Shown one piece after another: positions 33,277 through 46,408 of a DNA stretch of 64,000 nt. Source of the stretch: Prostheceraeus crozeri. Its lineage: Eukaryota; Platyhelminthes; Polycladida; Euryleptidae. Under the pieces are notes generated by a model. The model made no database searches and was not told the DNA's origin. It saw only the letters and a list, made by a program, of their open reading frames with translations. A program made the position numbers and the translations under genes. Each line of letters begins with the position of its first letter. The stretch's first letter is position 1. The stretch is taken from contig CAJQUW010015655.1 in the NCBI GenBank assembly GCA_907163375.1, positions 186,001-250,000 of the forward strand, written 5' to 3'.

Positions 33277-33827
33277 GTCAAGCAGCAAGAACGAATTTCT
33301 GCAGGGAACGGGACTTTCACAGAATGATGCACATTCTATGCCTACTACGAAGCTATGCCTAGCGAACATGACAATCCAATGGGACGCAAATTACAGTTTT
33401 TGGCAAAAATGAGATTTTCTGTATGCTCTCTTAACAACTGTAAAGTGCTACGCCTAGAGCCACAATTTTTTACATGGAAATGTCTTCAGGTCATTACTTA
33501 TCAAGTTCATGAGCATTTATCTATGAAGCTACACACATTCAGATTTGGCAAGCCTCCTACTATCGGCAAACACCAACATGTTGACCCACTTTGTCCACAT
33601 TAAGCCACATTCTCACATACATCGCCAATCAGAAGCATGATAGTATCACATACACACGATTGGAAATGACCAGCAGACATAACATGTCGAAAATTATGGC
33701 TCTAGACTTCATACTTTTTAGTTGATAAGAGAAAACACAGAAAATAACATTTTTTGCCAAAAACGTCAATCTGCTTCATATTGGATCAGCATGTGTTTTT
33801 CTGTGATCCTGTCTGACAAGAAGATTC
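33277..33827 (+). mobile_element. Fold-back MITE family P, copy 3 (right end lost)
   Basis: Begins after TA with GTCAAGCAGCAAGAACGA and TTTCTGCAGGGAACG. The core has the plus orientation (GGCAAGCCTCCTACTATCGG, ACATACATCGCCAATCAG). It stops after CTGTCTGACAAGAAG, lacking the terminal 70 bp. More diverged than copies 1 and 2. Confidence 0.75.
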
Positions 33828-34317
33828 ATTATGTTCACTGGTTAACGTTCTCTATAGTCATCGTTCACAAGTCGTTTTCTGTAGTTCACAAGAAAGTTTG
33901 ATGTGGTTTTCCCAGCTTTGAAGTTAAAATATTCATTAATTTATTAAATATAACTGTACTGCTACAGCTGTAGCAAAGGCGCCACTTCTTGTCGTAAATT
34001 TTGATATACAGGGTGTCCATAAAGTTTGTACCTCAGTGGTTCTCAACCTATGGGCCGCGGCCCAGACATGGGCCGCGGAGCCCTCCCAGATGGGCCGCGG
34101 AGCCCTCCCAGATGGGCCGCGGCCGGCTAGCGGTGATGTGATTCCCGCCGCCAATCAATCCTGCCTGTCTGTGATTGGCTGACTGAGCGGTGATGTGATT
34201 GGCTGACTGGACCACGCGATAACCGCTACGCTGTCGCTACAACTGCTAATAACCGCTGCGCTGTCTGCGTGCACACACTGAGTTAGGCTGTCTTCGTTCT
34301 AGACGTGTGGCTGTGTA

Positions 34318-37157
34318 ATGCCGAAGCGCACATATAAAGAAGCATTCCTCGGCCTCGGGTTTACGGAAATCATCAGCAGCGGTGAATCGAAGCCACAATG
34401 TGTGGTCTGTTCGAGGTGTTGTCGAACGAAGCCTTGAAGGAGAGCAAGCTTCTCCGTCATCTGCGCTCGAAGCACCCAGCACTCGAAGATAAAGGTAAGT
34501 CTGATTGAAAATACAGTGCTGATCAAAAAAAACCGACCACTTAAACTTGATCAATTTTAATCGCTTCTCCTGCCTTCAATATTTGTCGTACAGCAACGAG
34601 ATATAATCATTCGAAAGATGACTTTCCACAGATTCAAATGAGCTATAATTTGTTAACATCCGTTGCCAAATGTCTTGACCACAGTCCAAAAAACGAAAAA
34701 ACGCATTTTTTTTCAACGGCGTTTTAATTGATATTAGATCTCAAAAATTCAGAATAATTTTTATACCAAAATGTGTAGAATTTAATAAGCTTTAATATGA
34801 TATATCATTTATTAAAATCGGTTCATAAATAAAAAAGATAATTATTTGGTAAAAATTATGAATTTTAACTTCAAATCAATTAATTTTCCTTTACTTAAAG
34901 TTGTTAATTTCATTTCTTTATTGATTTGCATAAAACACTGCATAATATTTTTCTACGGTTTTAATAACGTTGAAGAGGTAATAATGCTATTGTTTAGAAA
35001 ACAAGTTTTCGAGCATACAGGTATGAAACAAGACATTTGGCGTCAGTTATATGACTCATCTGGGCAAAAGGAAAATTAATTGATTTGAAGTTAAAATTCA
35101 TAATTTTTACCAAATAATTATCTTTTTTATTTATGAACCGATTTTAATAAATGATATATCATATTAAAGCTTATTAAATTCTACACATTTTGGTATAAAA
35201 ATTATTCTGAAATTTTGAGATCTAATATCAATTAAACGCCGTTGAAAAAAATGCGTTTTTTTCGTTTTTGGACTGTGGTCAAGACATTTGGCAACGGATG
35301 TTAACAAATTATAGCTCATTTGAATCTGTGGAAAGTCATTCTTTCGAATGATGTATATCTCGTTGCTGTACGACAAATATTGAAGGCAGGAGAAGCGATT
35401 AAAATTGATCAAGTTTAAGTGGTCGGTTTTTTTTGATCAGCACTGTATAATATTAAATATAATTATAATAAAATTATGTCGTTTTGTATTACTACAGAGC
35501 TGGACTACTTCAAAACGCTGGAGGGCAGGGTCAGACGGTGGGAGACTGACGTCGGCGTCGAATCCGGCCGTCATATTGCAGAAAAACTTGACCGCTCGCT
35601 TCTTTCGACGTTGCGTGGAGATGGCGCGCAAGAAGGTTGCACATACGATGGCCGAAGATTCGTAAAGCCAGCCATCATCGACGTCTGAAAATTCTCGAAG
35701 AAGACGCAGCTGCGAAGAAGGTACGTATACCTACGTTGGCTATAAATGACGCATGCAAACATAGACATTCACATTTCAGGTTTCGAACGTGCCCATGTCC
35801 AACGACACAATCAGACGGCGCATTGCTGAGATGTCGGCGGATGTGCTGGAGAACAGGTCGTGCAGGAAATGATAGCCGCCGGGAAGTTCGGTATTCAACT
35901 GGACGAAAGTACGGACACGAGCAACGATCCACAGCTGTGGTGTATGTGAGGTACCGACGTAACGACGAATTGGTGGAAGAGATGTTGTTTTGCCACGCGC
36001 TGGAGACAACGACAACAGGAGCAGACATCTTTAATTGTGTCGACCAGTTCTTCTGTGACGAGGGCCTGAGCTGGCAAAACTGCTTCAGTATCACCACTGA
36101 CGGCGCACCTGCGATGCTTGGTACCCTTCCAAGGGTTTTACGGCCGCGTGAAGCAAGTGCAGCCAGACGTGGTTTTCTGTGCATTGCATGGTGCACAGAG
36201 AGAACTTGGCGTCGAAAGAGTTGGGCGGCGAGCTGAGCGCTGTCATGAAGGACGTTGTTGACGTGGTGAACTTCATCAATGCGCGGGCGCTGAACTCTCG
36301 GATTTTTGCCAAGCTTTGTGCAGAAGTGGGGGCAGAGCATGTGCATCTGCTGTATCACTCTTCAGTCCGCTGGCTCTCAAGGGGAAAAGTGCTCGCGAGA
36401 GTCGTGGAGCTGAGGACGGAGGTGGAGATGTTTCTTGTCGAGAAGAAAACACAACTTAGCAGCGAAGTTCAACGATCCGAGGTGGCTGTTGCAGGCCGCG
36501 TACCTTGCAAGACGTGTTTGGGGAACTGAACATCTTGAACAGCTCGATGCAAGGTAGAAACACAAATGTTGTCGACCTCACCGAGAAGCTGCTGGCATTC
36601 AAGCAGAAGCTGATGCTATGGCAGCAAAAAAGTTGACACCAATAGAACAGCGGTCTTCCCACATTCAATCTACTGCTCGAAGACTCGTCGGACGACGACG
36701 CGGCCTACGCCAGAAAATTGGCCTCAGCCCACCTGGAAAAGCTGGCCGTGAAATTCGAGGAGTATCTTCCGCCCATTGATGTCAAGCTGCACAGTTGGGT
36801 GCGGCAGCCATTTGACTGCAAGTCGAGGACGCGCCGGACAGTCCTGGAGTACAGGAAGAACTCATCGAGGTTCAGCACGACTACGTGTTGCGGCAGCAAT
36901 TCAAAGAAAAGTCATTGGGCAACTTTTGGGCTTCGCTGATGAGGAGCAAACCGACGCTGGCAGGAGAAGCAATGAAGTCCCTGTTGCCCTTCGCTACCAC
37001 GTACCTCGCAGAACAGGGGTTTTCAGCGCTCACGGTCATAAAAACCAAATACCGGGGAAGGCTGCAGCCAGGAAACGACATGAGGCTCGCGCTTACCACG
37101 ATCAAGCCGAGGTTTGAGCGGCTTGCAGCTATGAAGCAGCACCAGGGAGCGCACTAA
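34318..37157 (+). pseudogene. ZBED5/FAM200-type hAT transposase pseudogene
   Basis: Exon 1 (34318-34494) begins MPKRTYKEAFLGLGFTEI and carries a BED zinc finger (KPQCVVC, LLRHLRSKHPAL) with a one-base frameshift near 34411. Intron 1 is 34495-35497, intron 2 is 35721-35779 (59 bp). The core shows IQLDESTDTSNDPQLVVYVR (first Asp), ITTDGAPAMLG (second Asp), HCMVHRENLASK and SSVRWLSRGKV (the CHxxH-like and RW motifs). The C-terminal dimerisation region has FATTYLAEQGFSALTVIKTK with its Glu, then stops at 37155-37157. Frame changes occur near 35680, 35860, 36120, 36460, 36640 and 36870, so no functional enzyme is made. Relatives were domesticated in vertebrates as ZBED5 and FAM200 genes. Confidence 0.85.
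34514..35445. mobile_element. Tc1/mariner-like MITE nested in hAT intron 1, 932 bp
   Basis: Ends CAGTGCTGATCAAAAAAAAC and its complement ending GATCAGCACTG are flanked by TA (34512-34513, 35446-35447). Inverted arms of about 340 bp are nearly identical, with a core of roughly 200 bp. The terminal sequence is typical of Tc1/mariner-family non-autonomous elements. The 77-codon frame in the core has no similarity to a transposase. Removing the element leaves a host intron of about 69 bp, close to the 59-bp second intron. Confidence 0.9.
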
Positions 37158-37345
37158 CAACCAATTTTTACTGACTACTGAGTAATGACCATGTTATGGC
37201 CAAATAAATAAAGCGTTGTGGAAATACTACCCATTTTTTATTTTTGACCACCCATTTTGGATTTTCGTCGGTTGGGCCGCGCCGAGGTCCGGGATTCCAG
37301 GATTTGGGCCCCGGCCAAAAAAGGTTGAGAACCACTGTTGTACCT

Positions 37346-39641
37346 GGTTTTAACCCACTGTCATTTCGAAATTAAATGTTCCAATTCAAATTTCATTCAT
37401 CATACGTAATGATGAGACCCCTACGTTTTGCTTGCAGCAATATTCAATGTTAAGTATCACTCACTATCTTAAAATATATCTGTCAAACATTTTGAAAAAA
37501 ACCTGAAGTTAGAAGTTCTAGTACTTCTATTCTTTACCCTCTACATTTCTGTTGTTGGCACCCGGAAGTATTGCATCGTCAACTATCTTCTCTTGCTCCT
37601 ACTAATTCTCACTAACGTCGCATAGCGTTGAGTGTGTAAAACTCCTCTTGTCTGACTTGTAGAACATTTACAGCCTCAGAATTAGACAACTGCCTGTCAT
37701 TTGTCTGCAGACAACAATCACACGAAGTTCATGATCACAGCTGTACCTTGTATTCTAACTGAGTATCCAAGGGACCAATCCTTCATCCCAGGGTTCAAGT
37801 AGGACTTCTCAGTCGTGTTGCAGTGTCACTCAGTGACAGATCAAGTCTATTCTAAACCCAATGTGACTAACTTTGGCGAAATTTGATGATTTTGGAAAAC
37901 TTGAAAAATGTGGGGGGGGGAGGAATAGAAGTACCGTTTCTTCAATGGGCAATTATTTTTAAGTATCAACTATGCCTTTGTGAAGTCATTAGCTAGTGCC
38001 AGTTACTTACATATTCAACATATATAGGCGATGTAACACTTTCCTATGAAAAAGTAATACTCAAAACATTACCAACAATGTTCGAAGTAATTGCTCTCAT
38101 GACGGTGAAGTTCAAAACTGTCTTAAAGTCAAGACATCAAGAGTTTCAAGAGTGATTTAGCCGAAACTTCTTTTACTATGAATTGAAGAAGCTGGTTTTT
38201 GTTATTGTCTTTCCCAATACAAGCGATCTTTAGGACATCCCAAAAAGTACAAAAATCAAAGGACTTTAATTTGAATAATCATAAATTCGCTTAAGAGTCT
38301 AATTAAGTTAATTAATTAAGTTTTAAGAGTCGAATCATCTTCTATAGAAAAAATCACTGCATAGTCAAAAATTCGTCGTCAGAATGAATGAGTTCATGAA
38401 AACCACTACACATCGCAATCCGCGCCATTTTATCAACTTCGTAGACCTATAGTTGTTGAGAAAATAAAATCTCATGCTGCGCAAGTTTTTCTCCATTGCT
38501 TTATGGAGTAGTGCTCCATAATCTCAGTCAACGACGTTGCTTTGCGAAGTGATGTTAAGCTGTACTATTGTAAGATTTCGTGAATTTGAATTTTATCCTC
38601 TTAAGCTAGGTCTCCCAGAGCAAAGTCATTCTTGAAATGAATCCGTTTCTTTGAGCTTCGCGTAGGCTGATGTCATAGACCTATGTTTCTATGTGGGAAT
38701 GTTTCTTTCCTCCCCTTTTAGGCGTTCAGTCATCGTAAAAGACTTCAACTTCGCCACAACCATCACAATGTTGTTTACGACCATCAGGAGCTAGTATGCC
38801 GACAGGTGTTGAAATTTTTCGTGTAATTTTAATAATCATAAACTCGCATGCAAATAATGATTTAAATTTTCTCTCAGCTTTTATTCAGATTTGCTCATTT
38901 TCTGTGCGGCATTTTTACACGAACAATTTTTGGATATGCAAAGCTCGAATATACAATCAGGGATGTGCTTTCCGTGATAAAAAGTAAGCGTGTGTTGCTT
39001 ACGAGAAATTCACATGATTCGAATTGTGCTAAATAAGGTATTCAAATATGGCATATAGCAGTTTGTGTTTGAAATACATTATGACACAAAATACATATTG
39101 TTGCAAACAAAACTTAAGGGGCTCATCACTACGTGTGATGAATCAAATTTGATTTTGAACATTTTCTATTAAAATGACAGGCAGATAAAACCAGATACAA
39201 ACTCTATGGATAGGTACATGCACAGGTAGTGAGCATTCACTCATGAAATGATACCGTGTCCACCTTTGGATCATTACATAATTCAATGAAACGCTCTTCA
39301 TGTCGTAATCGATTTCCACAACCGTCAGTTACGAAATCCAATTTATAATTTCTTGCTCGAAGTTTTGATTATTGATGTCATTTTATTCAATATCAAAATT
39401 CAGACATAATACCACGAGTCGCAATTCTGTGACGCAAGCCGGTCTCTTACTTTGTCTTTACTTTTGCTATTACTTGGATCATTACTTTTTGATGACTTTT
39501 CTGAATTTTTCGACCGTCGTTTATTATCATCTCATGCACTTCTTATGTGACTTGCAGACACAAGCTGCTCCTTGCACTTTTATTCTTGCATAACCTCTAG
39601 ATTCACTGCAATTGAACAGAGCGAGCATTTAACATAGCCAC
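37346..39641. other. Intronic stretch without recognised elements
   Basis: AT-rich DNA inside the K2P intron. A poly-G run lies at 37911. No coding exon, terminal repeat or RNA gene was recognised. Confidence 0.5.
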
Positions 39642-39800
39642 GGCATAGTGACCTTGTGGTAAAGTGTTCGCTCCGCGTCCGGGAGCCCTGGGTTCAAACA
39701 TCGATCAGGTCAAACCTAAAGACATTTAAAATAGGCACACTCTGTATTCTTATACTTAACACTGAGCATTAAAGAATGAGAGCGGGATAAGCGGAGCTCA
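39642..39800 (+). repeat. tRNA-derived SINE
   Basis: Starts with a pol III A-box region (GTGACCTTGTGGTAAAGTG) and, 45 bp on, a B box (GGGTTCAAACATC at 39690-39702). The body follows: TTAAAATAGGCACACTCTG and ACTGAGCATTAAAGAATGAG. The folded head is not a functional tRNA. A related, older copy lies at 25175-25310. Confidence 0.75.
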
Positions 39801-40399
39801 GACACATCGAAAAGAGGTGCACCGCTCGATTTGAACACTTTCTTAACATGTCATCCCCGAACATATTACTGAGAATTCGAGCCGTGTGCTTATCTGTGAC
39901 CCTCCAGGAAGCATTGACGCACATCGAATGATCATGTTGATACCGATCAAGCCTAAGACCGACCGACAGGAGCGACAACTCAACAGATATCAGCAAACAA
40001 AAATGTGTTCTTCAGCGTCGGGTGATTCGAACAGATGATAAGAGAAGATGGGCAAGTCCCTTTTGCCTCAGACACACTCTTACTTTTGAAATATAAACAG
40101 AAACTACCCACCACGTACAGCCCTTTTATATTATGAAATAAGTTTAATCAAGGCTTGGAGCTACATAATCACACTACTTTGCAGTAAATAAGATAAAAAT
40201 TAGCAGCAGATTTCAGCATATCAAAGAAACGTATCTCTTCATATTGATGACAATTTACTATGATCTTGCATATTTGCGCAATGGGCCAAGCTATACGAAC
40301 CCTCGTTCTGACAATGATTATGAAATTAAACAAGAGTTGAATGTCATGTTGATCAGTAGAGCGCATAATAATCGCTATGCGTGATAAAGGATGACAAGA

Positions 40400-41145
40400 C
40401 TTGTGTCGTAATTGCAATTGCAATAACAAGTAGGCAATTTCAATTACAATTACTGTAATTAGTAATGAAATCAATTGATCACATCTTCTGACGAGTAATT
40501 TACAAATGTAATCAATTGCATTTTTAGCCATGCAATTGAGAAGCAATTGCAATTACTTTACAAACAGCAATGCTGAATATTCATTTAGCACGCAGCTTGG
40601 GCACCAGGTAGCTTTTTCGGTAACCGGTAACTTTTTCGAAGAAAAGTATGGCGAAACTTGCTCATCGGAATATGTAAATCAGAGAACTACCAATACTAAA
40701 TTTCCTAGGATAAAGAAAGACAAATAAATACTTCTAGACTCCACGGTTTAAATCTTTATATCAGTTTAAATCTCAACACAAATGCAGCACGAACCTGATA
40801 TGCGGTATTATTCTGGAATCCAGAAGCCTCGATATAACAGCACTGTACCTTCAGTTTGAATCTTGGCGTAAGCCGAAAACATCTCGTGGAAGAAGAAAAA
40901 GTTGACCATTTGATGTTAACGATATAAGCGTGACATGCTTTTCCAGGGAAATCAACCTTAGAATGGTCTGGGAGAAGAAATATAGTGTAAGACCGGCAAT
41001 TATCTTAAAGAAACATGAAAGTATCAAATTTCAAATTCAAGAAGTATGGCGTAGCTTTTAAATGCAATCAATTACAAGAGATTCAATTACGCTGTTAAGT
41101 AAGCAATTGACGCAAGTATGAGGATGAAATCATGCAATTAGAAAA
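40400..41145. repeat. Region rich in inverted CAATTGCAATTA motifs
   Basis: GTAATTGCAATTGCAATAAC near 40412, CAATTTCAATTACAATTACT near 40436, AAGCAATTGCAATTACTTTA near 40541, then GCAATCAATTACAAGAGATTC near 41062 and further CAATTA motifs to 41140. Such motifs form the ends of several non-autonomous DNA transposon families. Boundaries and target duplications could not be set. Confidence 0.4.
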
Positions 41146-41149
41146 GCCA

Positions 41150-42331
41150 CAAGAACCAAGAATCAATTATGGCATTATAGCAAATATAAACATAGGCAAG
41201 CATAGTCATTGACCATTCGACTAACATACCTGACTATTAAGAAACCGAAGATGGACAGCCCTAAAATGCAATACTAAAAAAGGCAAGAAAGGTTTTGGAA
41301 AGATATTTATGGCGGTTTGCAAGCGTAAAATAGCAGTTAAAATGCATATCGGATGTATCTAATTTGCCTCTGACAGAGACGGAGAAGTTCCTATGACTAC
41401 CAAAGTACTATTTCTCGCTTGACAACACAGTTTATCTACGCATGTTTTATCAATATGTAAATTGTCATCATATTTGTTTGTCAGGAGCTGAAACGAAGCA
41501 TGATGTATGACAACATCTGCTCTTCCAGATTCAACCTGTAAAAAATATGACAACAAGTATAAATTAGCGCATTTCAATATGAAAGCATCAATGAAGTCAA
41601 TTCGAAGAAGAAGTAAATATTGTGATATCTGCTCACTGTTGACTCTGCTGTTTAGGACTAAGTTTGCATGTTCTCCTACGTGAAATGCAAACTTGGACAT
41701 GATGCCAATGTCAAATATTCTCCGTAAAAAGATATAAAGTGCATTCATTTCAGTCTTCTAAAAAGATGTTGATGTGATCTTTACAGAAACATGCTTCAAT
41801 GGTGATTTAAATTAACAAAAAAATAAAAAAACAGTTACTAATAGAATACATATTTACATATTAGACGCAACTCATTTCACACCCGGCAAGAAATCCGGTT
41901 GGAATTTTGTCATGAGAAAGGTTATTAGCCTATAAAAAAGTCAATTTATATCTTACCGCTATCTACTGCTCCTCTATTGAGTATAGAAATGCTATCAGAA
42001 ATAAGATTGAGTCATTACACAGGTGTGCTTGCGATTCAGTATAACATTAGCATCATCACTCTTATAAGCAATACATATCGTCATTGTAAACCGGAGCTTA
42101 CGAAACCAGAAGAAAAACAAAGACATAACTGCCAAGAATTAGGCGCGAGATTTTATCAATTCTAAAAATAATTGCAAATGCAACGAAGAAAGAAGAATAA
42201 AGAAAGATTATTTTAAGTTATAATAGTAATATACATAATACAGTGTAAAACTAGGGCTGTGCGGTAGCTGCACCTGCTCACACTGGTGCACCGCGCATGT
42301 GAATAAACAATTTTACACCATTATTTTATAA
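41150..42331. other. Intronic stretch without firm genes
   Basis: A 129-codon minus-strand frame (41359-41748) contains possible splice acceptors (TTTTTTACAG near 41540) but no recognised domain. It is treated as chance. Nothing else was identified. Confidence 0.35.
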
Positions 42332-42339
42332 CATTGTAG

Positions 42340-43135
42340 CAGGGATGCGGAGTCCTATCATTTTGATAGGACTCCGACTCCCGGGGTTGATAGGACTCCG
42401 GCTTTTGATACGACTCCGACTCCGGGTGGCAAGTATATATCCTTAGTTTTTTGAAAACTTAACTGGTAACCTACATCACAGATCATTATAGGCTTACCTG
42501 AATCGATATTTAGTGATCATTGCATCAATTATCAATCATTTTCGATGAAAGCTGATCAAATGTCGCTTTAAGTTAGATGCATGCGACTCGGCTCCTCCCA
42601 TCTTCTTGATGTGTGCTTCACACGGATTTTCTCCAGTCTCTATCAGGCACGAAAATCCCCATCCTTCTCCAAAAAATATGAGTACACTTTCGAATTTAAT
42701 ATGCACTTTGGAGGAGCCATCACACACGATTAGCGTGGGGGTAAGAGGCAATGTTCTCAAACAAACCAGTATTTCATTTTTGTCTCTGATGTGACCTTTG
42801 GTGCGCAGGTGTGATCGAGGCTAGGAAGGAAGGCTTGTCTTCTCTACTAAATCACTGAGTGAAAAGACAATCCTTTTTTCACTATCACGGTTCATTCCCT
42901 CAACTATTACAAGCTTTTGCTTGCAGAAGTGTCTCTGTACTTTTGTTTGACGGAGAAAGTTGACATCAGAACAATGACAGCTATATGCCCGAGAATAAAT
43001 GATTTGCTTAAATTATATTATTTTGGGTCTAGTTATAGGCCGGAGTGCGGAGTCCTATCATTTGATAGGACTCCGACTCCGACTCCAGCAAAAATGATAG
43101 GACTCCAGGACTCCGACTCCGACTCCACATCCCTG
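42340..43135 (-). mobile_element. Non-autonomous hAT with BED zinc finger, copy 2
   Basis: Flanked by a perfect 8-bp duplication CATTGTAG (42332-42339, 43136-43143). Ends CAGGGATGCGGAGTCCTATC and CCACATCCCTG. On the minus strand, 42536 to about 42700 encodes CLIETGENPCEAHIKKMGGA and ESHASNLKRHLISFH, the same BED finger as the copy at 32431-33090, here with an extra terminal His. Right end holds iterated GACTCCGACTCC. It is about 140 bp longer than copy 1, mainly because its ends carry more GACTCC repeats. Confidence 0.85.
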
Positions 43136-43959
43136 CATTGTAGCATTACCACAAATTTGAATTTTGTTAATGATACAGCTGGAGTGGCCTGACCTGCAAC
43201 ATAGCTACTCTGTTTAAACAACGTTTTTTATCATCTTTCTTACTCCGTTTCAATCGTTTTTTAGAAACTGTGCACATGATAATTTTGATCAAGTAATATG
43301 ATTCCCAATTAATTCTTTATTTAACACCTAATTACTAGGCGTTTGTTGATTAAGATTAAGAATTACAACATGCACATGGAATGAAGGACATATTCTAATT
43401 TGTGCATATGGCGATGACAATCTCACTTACGCACAATCAATCAATGTCTTCGTGGAGTTATATAATGCACATGACACTCACTAATCTGCAAGGGCGGCGG
43501 AGCGCTTTTTCTGTTGGGGGGGGGGGGGCAGCGGTTGTTAATGAGAATTTCACTTGAACGTTTTTTGTTGTTTATTCAATTATTTATCTGGGCTTATTTG
43601 TGTATGTTCATGTGTATACGGTACATCAAAGGGCTGTTTACAAATATTTCTTTCAACCTTCTGAAGGACATCTTGTTAAACATAATATATCAGCAAATAT
43701 TTTTCAGTTTAAACTGTCTATGGGTATTTATATCATGGTTAAGGCACGCTTTTCCCGGTAAATTCAAACTCTACTATCGCAGTTTTCATGTATTTTACCC
43801 TTAAATCATACACACACAGTTGCTTACAGTTGTTTAGGCTACTATAGGCTAATGCAAACGTACTATTGTTGAAATTTGAATTGAAGGAACATTGTATATG
43901 TACATTGATTCAATTAAAAATGATCTTCATAATGGCTTGATGTTTGTCTTTATTTTAGA

Positions 43960-46408
43960 CAATTGCCAAATACAGATTTCCTCTGTGGGCATCTGCTCAC
44001 AAACTCTTTGAGTATTTCCTCATTCAGATTCCGCGACTGTGCACGGAACAAATGAATAATCATTAAATGTGTTAGGCGAGCTTGTCCCATAGTCGACCTG
44101 AGATAGTTTTTTATTTACCGTAGGTGCGAAAATGACCTCTCGGCAGTTGCAACCGACGTTGGAGCAGCCATCACTAGTTTGCTTAGTTTGACACACTCCG
44201 ATTGCATATTCCTGACTGTCGGTCCAGCTTTCTCAGTGCTTCGATGATAGGTACGGTTTTATGACTTCCCAATGTTGGTTAATAGTCGAAGTTGTGCGAT
44301 AACATAGGGACGTCGAAACCACTGGAGTGAATCCCAAGGAGTTCTTTGAGTGTCTTCTCGTCATATTGATTTTGTGTCAATATGTATTCCAGATTGGACA
44401 AACTGAAATCAGATATTTCGTCACACAATCTCATAGCGAAAATTGTTTCAAATTTCTTCAAATATGATTGGTAACCCTCGCAGCTTGGTACGTATATCTG
44501 GTTTCGTAGATTTCGAAGAAGCAAGATCAGTTATTGTAATAACCACTGCATCATAATGTTCAATGAAGCGAACGAAAGCCTTGTGCCTTACCGTCCAACG
44601 TGTAAGGCATATAGATAACCGCCGGGTTTTCTTAATTTGTTCAGTGCTGGAATCCTCAACATATTTATTGAATATGTCAAGTCTAGACGCAGAAGATCTC
44701 AGGCACGAAGCAATATCACGGACACAGTTTAAGGCGTCGGATATCATGGAAATCTGCAATAGACGATAATTCTTAATAATTTATATGAAATATGAATTCA
44801 TACATTCTAAAGGAATGATGAGTAACTTTCTGTCATAAAAAAATGTGAACATTTGAAATCAACATTTGAAATAGTAAATCAATTTAAGGACGTTTTTAAG
44901 AAAGATATTTTTCAGGACAAAAACTTTGCTGAAAACGGAATATTCTAAGCAAAGAAAAGAATGAAAACATGACATTAGGGTGGATATGTAACAAAATGTA
45001 AGTAACATTAGAATACAATTCCTTTTGAAAAAATATGTTTAAGGTCACTATTTTTTTTAGATAAAAGGTTGAAGCGCAAAAAGCAACTAGAAGTATAGAG
45101 GTATAATAGCTATAGCTTAATAATTTGTCTACGTATATGATTGCTACTTATACTTATATAATATTAATGATAAAATAATGAAATAGCATCAATAAAAGAC
45201 GAAAAAATTCATACATTTGCTTCAATATTTACCTCTTTTGCTTCTTCGACTAGAGTAGATCCAAGGAGTGATTGCAACAGTGGATGTAGCTTGCTAGCGG
45301 TTGTGACCGACGAATATGAGCTTGGCATCCGTTGAATCGTCCTTTCATGTTTGCTCCACCATCAAAGCACTGCCATCTAAGCTCTTCCAGTCGATTCCAA
45401 GGCGAAGGAAAACATCTTTAATTACCGGAACAGAGTTTCTCAGTGCTGTTTGGTGCCTCAACAAAGCCGAGAAAATATTCGGTTGGCTTCAGATCTTCAC
45501 TATTGACGAATCGGATACACAATGAAAATTGCTCTTTGCCACTTATATCTGTTGTTCCATCAGCAATAACAGAACAGTAGGGACTGTCTCGTACTTGTGA
45601 AAGAAGATCCCTTTTGAATCTTATGAGCCATTATCTGTAAAAGCTCATTTTGGATATCGTGGCTCAAATAATTTTCGCGCCGATTTAACCAGTCAGCCAG
45701 TTCCGGTAAGTCTTCTGCTCTGTCTTCCAGAAACGACATCAGGTTACTATGCTTCTCAGAAACATTATGATCATTATGACCTCTTAAAGCCATTCCTTGC
45801 ATTGCGAGTAACCTTACATTTCTGATAACTTCCAGGTAGGCTACACGGTTTCTACGTTGTTCTATTTCATGTGCGCTATTCAATTGAGTAACAACAGAAA
45901 CTCCCATTGACCAATTGTCTTTTCATTTGCCAGTCTATGTATTTCAGACTTTTCATGATCCTTGTATCTATCAAAAGCCTTCTTCCACTTCTTGAATCCA
46001 GTTAGAAATGCAGTTTCTCTGAAGTCAGTCCTTTTAAGAAGTTGCTTCTCCAGTGCTGCGCTTACAGACATGACATACGACATGATCGCTTGCCTTATCG
46101 TAATGTAGCCAAGAATGTTTAGTAAAATGAGCAGTAGAACACCGACGTCCATTAGTTCGAGTAAATTCAAAGGAGGATGGAGGATGAAAGGGGACATCTT
46201 GTCTTTCCGTTTCAGGAACAGTAGCAATTCTGCTTTTCTTAGCAGGTGGTTCATCAGAATGCTTATCGAAGGTCGAATCAACTCCTGTCGTCTCCAGATT
46301 CAGACTACTACTGGATTCATCAGTCATAGAATGCGGCCGTTTTGAAGAGGATGGTAGGAAAAAGTCGGTTATTCTTTTGTGAGGATGTTGCGGATTCATT
46401 TCCTCCAA
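43960..46408 (-). pseudogene. ZMYM1/DUF4371-type hAT transposase pseudogene
   Basis: Starts MEEMNPQHPHKRITDFFLPS at 46408, with a Ser-rich basic head. A TTF-type zinc finger follows (WLHYDKASDHVVCHVC, then FLTGFKKWKKAFDRYKDHEK and SEIHRLA). DUF4371 shows NRVAYLEVIRNVRLLAMQGM, ALRGH and HDIQNELLQIMAH. The catalytic region has IADGTTDISGKEQFSLCIRF (first Asp) and CFDGGANMKG (second Asp), then YIHCCNHSLDL. A GTAAAT-TTGCAG intron (44754-45232) leads to ISMISDALNCVRDIASCLRS and LTRWTVRHKAF. The C-terminal dimerisation block near 44000-44260 is badly decayed. Frameshifts near 46068, 45905, 45600 and 45440 break the gene. Confidence 0.85.

Larger units (their letters stand above)
34034..37337 (+). 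mobile_element. hAT transposon, 3.3 kb, with nested MITE
   Basis: Terminal inverted repeats CAGTGGTTCTCAACC (34034-34048) and GGTTGAGAACCACTG (37323-37337) match perfectly. The 8-bp target duplication TTGTACCT is also perfect (34026-34033, 37338-37345). The left end carries a 22-bp GC-rich unit (GGGCCGCGGAGCCCTCCCA) in tandem at 34069-34118. Inside is a ZBED-type transposase pseudogene with two introns; the first holds a Tc1-like MITE. The perfect duplication suggests insertion was not ancient, yet the coding frame has several breaks. Confidence 0.93.

Noticed and set aside
34846-35079. 77-codon frame in the Tc1-like MITE
   Set aside because: It lies across the fold-back arms and core and has no transposase motif.
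35675-36358. 227-codon minus-strand frame
   Set aside because: It is the antisense shadow of the hAT transposase coding region, which has recognisable motifs on the plus strand.
39642-39720. Possible tRNA gene
   Set aside because: A and B boxes are present but no acceptor stem or cloverleaf; the body downstream matches another SINE copy.
40169-40552. 127-codon minus-strand frame with hydrophobic stretches
   Set aside because: It overlaps the CAATTGCAATTA repeat zone; the hydrophobicity follows from AT-rich repeats.
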